The notes below the pieces were generated by a model. That model made no database searches. It saw only the letters and a program-made list of their open reading frames with translations, and was not told the origin of the DNA. From Burkholderiales bacterium (lineage in GTDB: Bacteria; Pseudomonadota; Gammaproteobacteria; Burkholderiales; Burkholderiaceae_D), in the NCBI GenBank assembly GCA_016197345.1, contig JACPVY010000163.1:1-5746 (forward strand): DNA of 5,746 nt. Direction: 5' to 3'. How positions within the stretch are numbered: the stretch's first letter is position 1; every line of letters begins with the position of its first letter. A program made the position numbers and the translations under genes. Below are positions 5,580 through 5,746 of the stretch, piece by piece.

Positions 5580-5746
5580 ATGATTCAATGGCAATGGTGC
5601 GAATTTGCACAACTCACAGGGGCGCAAGTGTATGCAATGCTGGCGCTACGTAGCGAAATTTTTGTGCTCGAACAGCAGTGCATTTATCAAGATATCGACG
5701 GCAAAGATTTTGCATCGTGGCATCTTTTAGGCTGGCAGCAAGAGAA
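5580..5746 (+). CDS. elaA: ElaA-like GNAT family N-acetyltransferase, 5' part only
   Basis: N-terminal 55 residues of a GCN5-related N-acetyltransferase, a family that transfers acetyl groups from acetyl-CoA to amines; the physiological substrate of ElaA is not established. Seen: MIQWQW at the start, LYALL-like QVYAMLALRSEIFVLEQQC, then YQDIDGKD and HLLGW. This is the ElaA pattern (Y-x-L-L-x-L-R-x-x-V-F-V-x-E-Q-x-C-x-Y-Q-D-x-D-x-x-D, then H-x-L-G). The ATG at 5580 follows an in-frame TGA at 5565 and matches where ElaA proteins begin; no strong ribosome-binding site is visible upstream. The acetyl-CoA site lies beyond the window. It starts 68 nt after the second hydrolase and is probably chromosomal backbone rather than part of the T6SS cluster. 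Confidence 0.88.
   Translation, partial: MIQWQWCEFAQLTGAQVYAMLALRSEIFVLEQQCIYQDIDGKDFASWHLLGWQQE

Noticed and set aside
5576..5590. GATAATGATT resembling part of a Fur box at the elaA start
   Set aside because: Only about one and a half of the three GATAAT-like hexamers match, and the site overlaps the start codon.

Overview
This window looks like a type VI secretion system (T6SS) vgrG/effector island from a Gram-negative bacterium. Base composition is moderate (about half G+C by eye). The style of the VgrG, the LprI-domain protein and the ElaA-like acetyltransferase suggests a betaproteobacterium, possibly Oxalobacteraceae/Burkholderiales. That placement is inference from general resemblance and is tentative. 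All six genes I accept are on the + strand.

Layout: (1) 24-1334, a signal-less 436-aa protein with a C-terminal GH19-type (chitinase/lysozyme-like) domain, a probable peptidoglycan-degrading T6SS effector. (2) 1331-2113, overlapping it by ATGA, an exported 260-aa protein ending in an LprI (DUF1311) lysozyme-inhibitor-like domain, a probable immunity protein. (3) 2251-4176, a complete VgrG spike protein without a C-terminal effector extension. (4) 4193-4522, a small Ala/Pro-rich lipoprotein. (5) 4597-5511, a second signal-less protein with an N-terminal peptidoglycan-binding domain and a C-terminal GH19-type domain, a second probable effector. (6) 5580 to the window edge, the start of an ElaA-like GNAT acetyltransferase, probably a housekeeping gene bordering the island.

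The proposed logic is that VgrG tips the injected tube and carries one or both cell-wall hydrolases into the periplasm of a rival cell. The exported LprI-domain protein, and perhaps the lipoprotein, would guard the producer's own periplasm. The two hydrolases are diverged relatives: both keep two candidate catalytic glutamates and a YYGRGYVQLTW core. The first carries two large insertions, one of which separates the two glutamates. No T6SS structural genes (sheath, baseplate, Hcp, ClpV), PAAR gene or recognisable effector adaptor is in the window, so this appears to be a satellite vgrG cluster or one end of a larger locus.

Gaps between genes are short (16 to 137 nt). The 74-76 nt before the second effector holds a bulged hairpin followed by T5, and a small palindrome over the ribosome-binding site. 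The gap after the second effector holds GC-rich hairpins. I found no tRNA, rRNA, CRISPR array, insertion sequence or convincing sigma-70 promoter.
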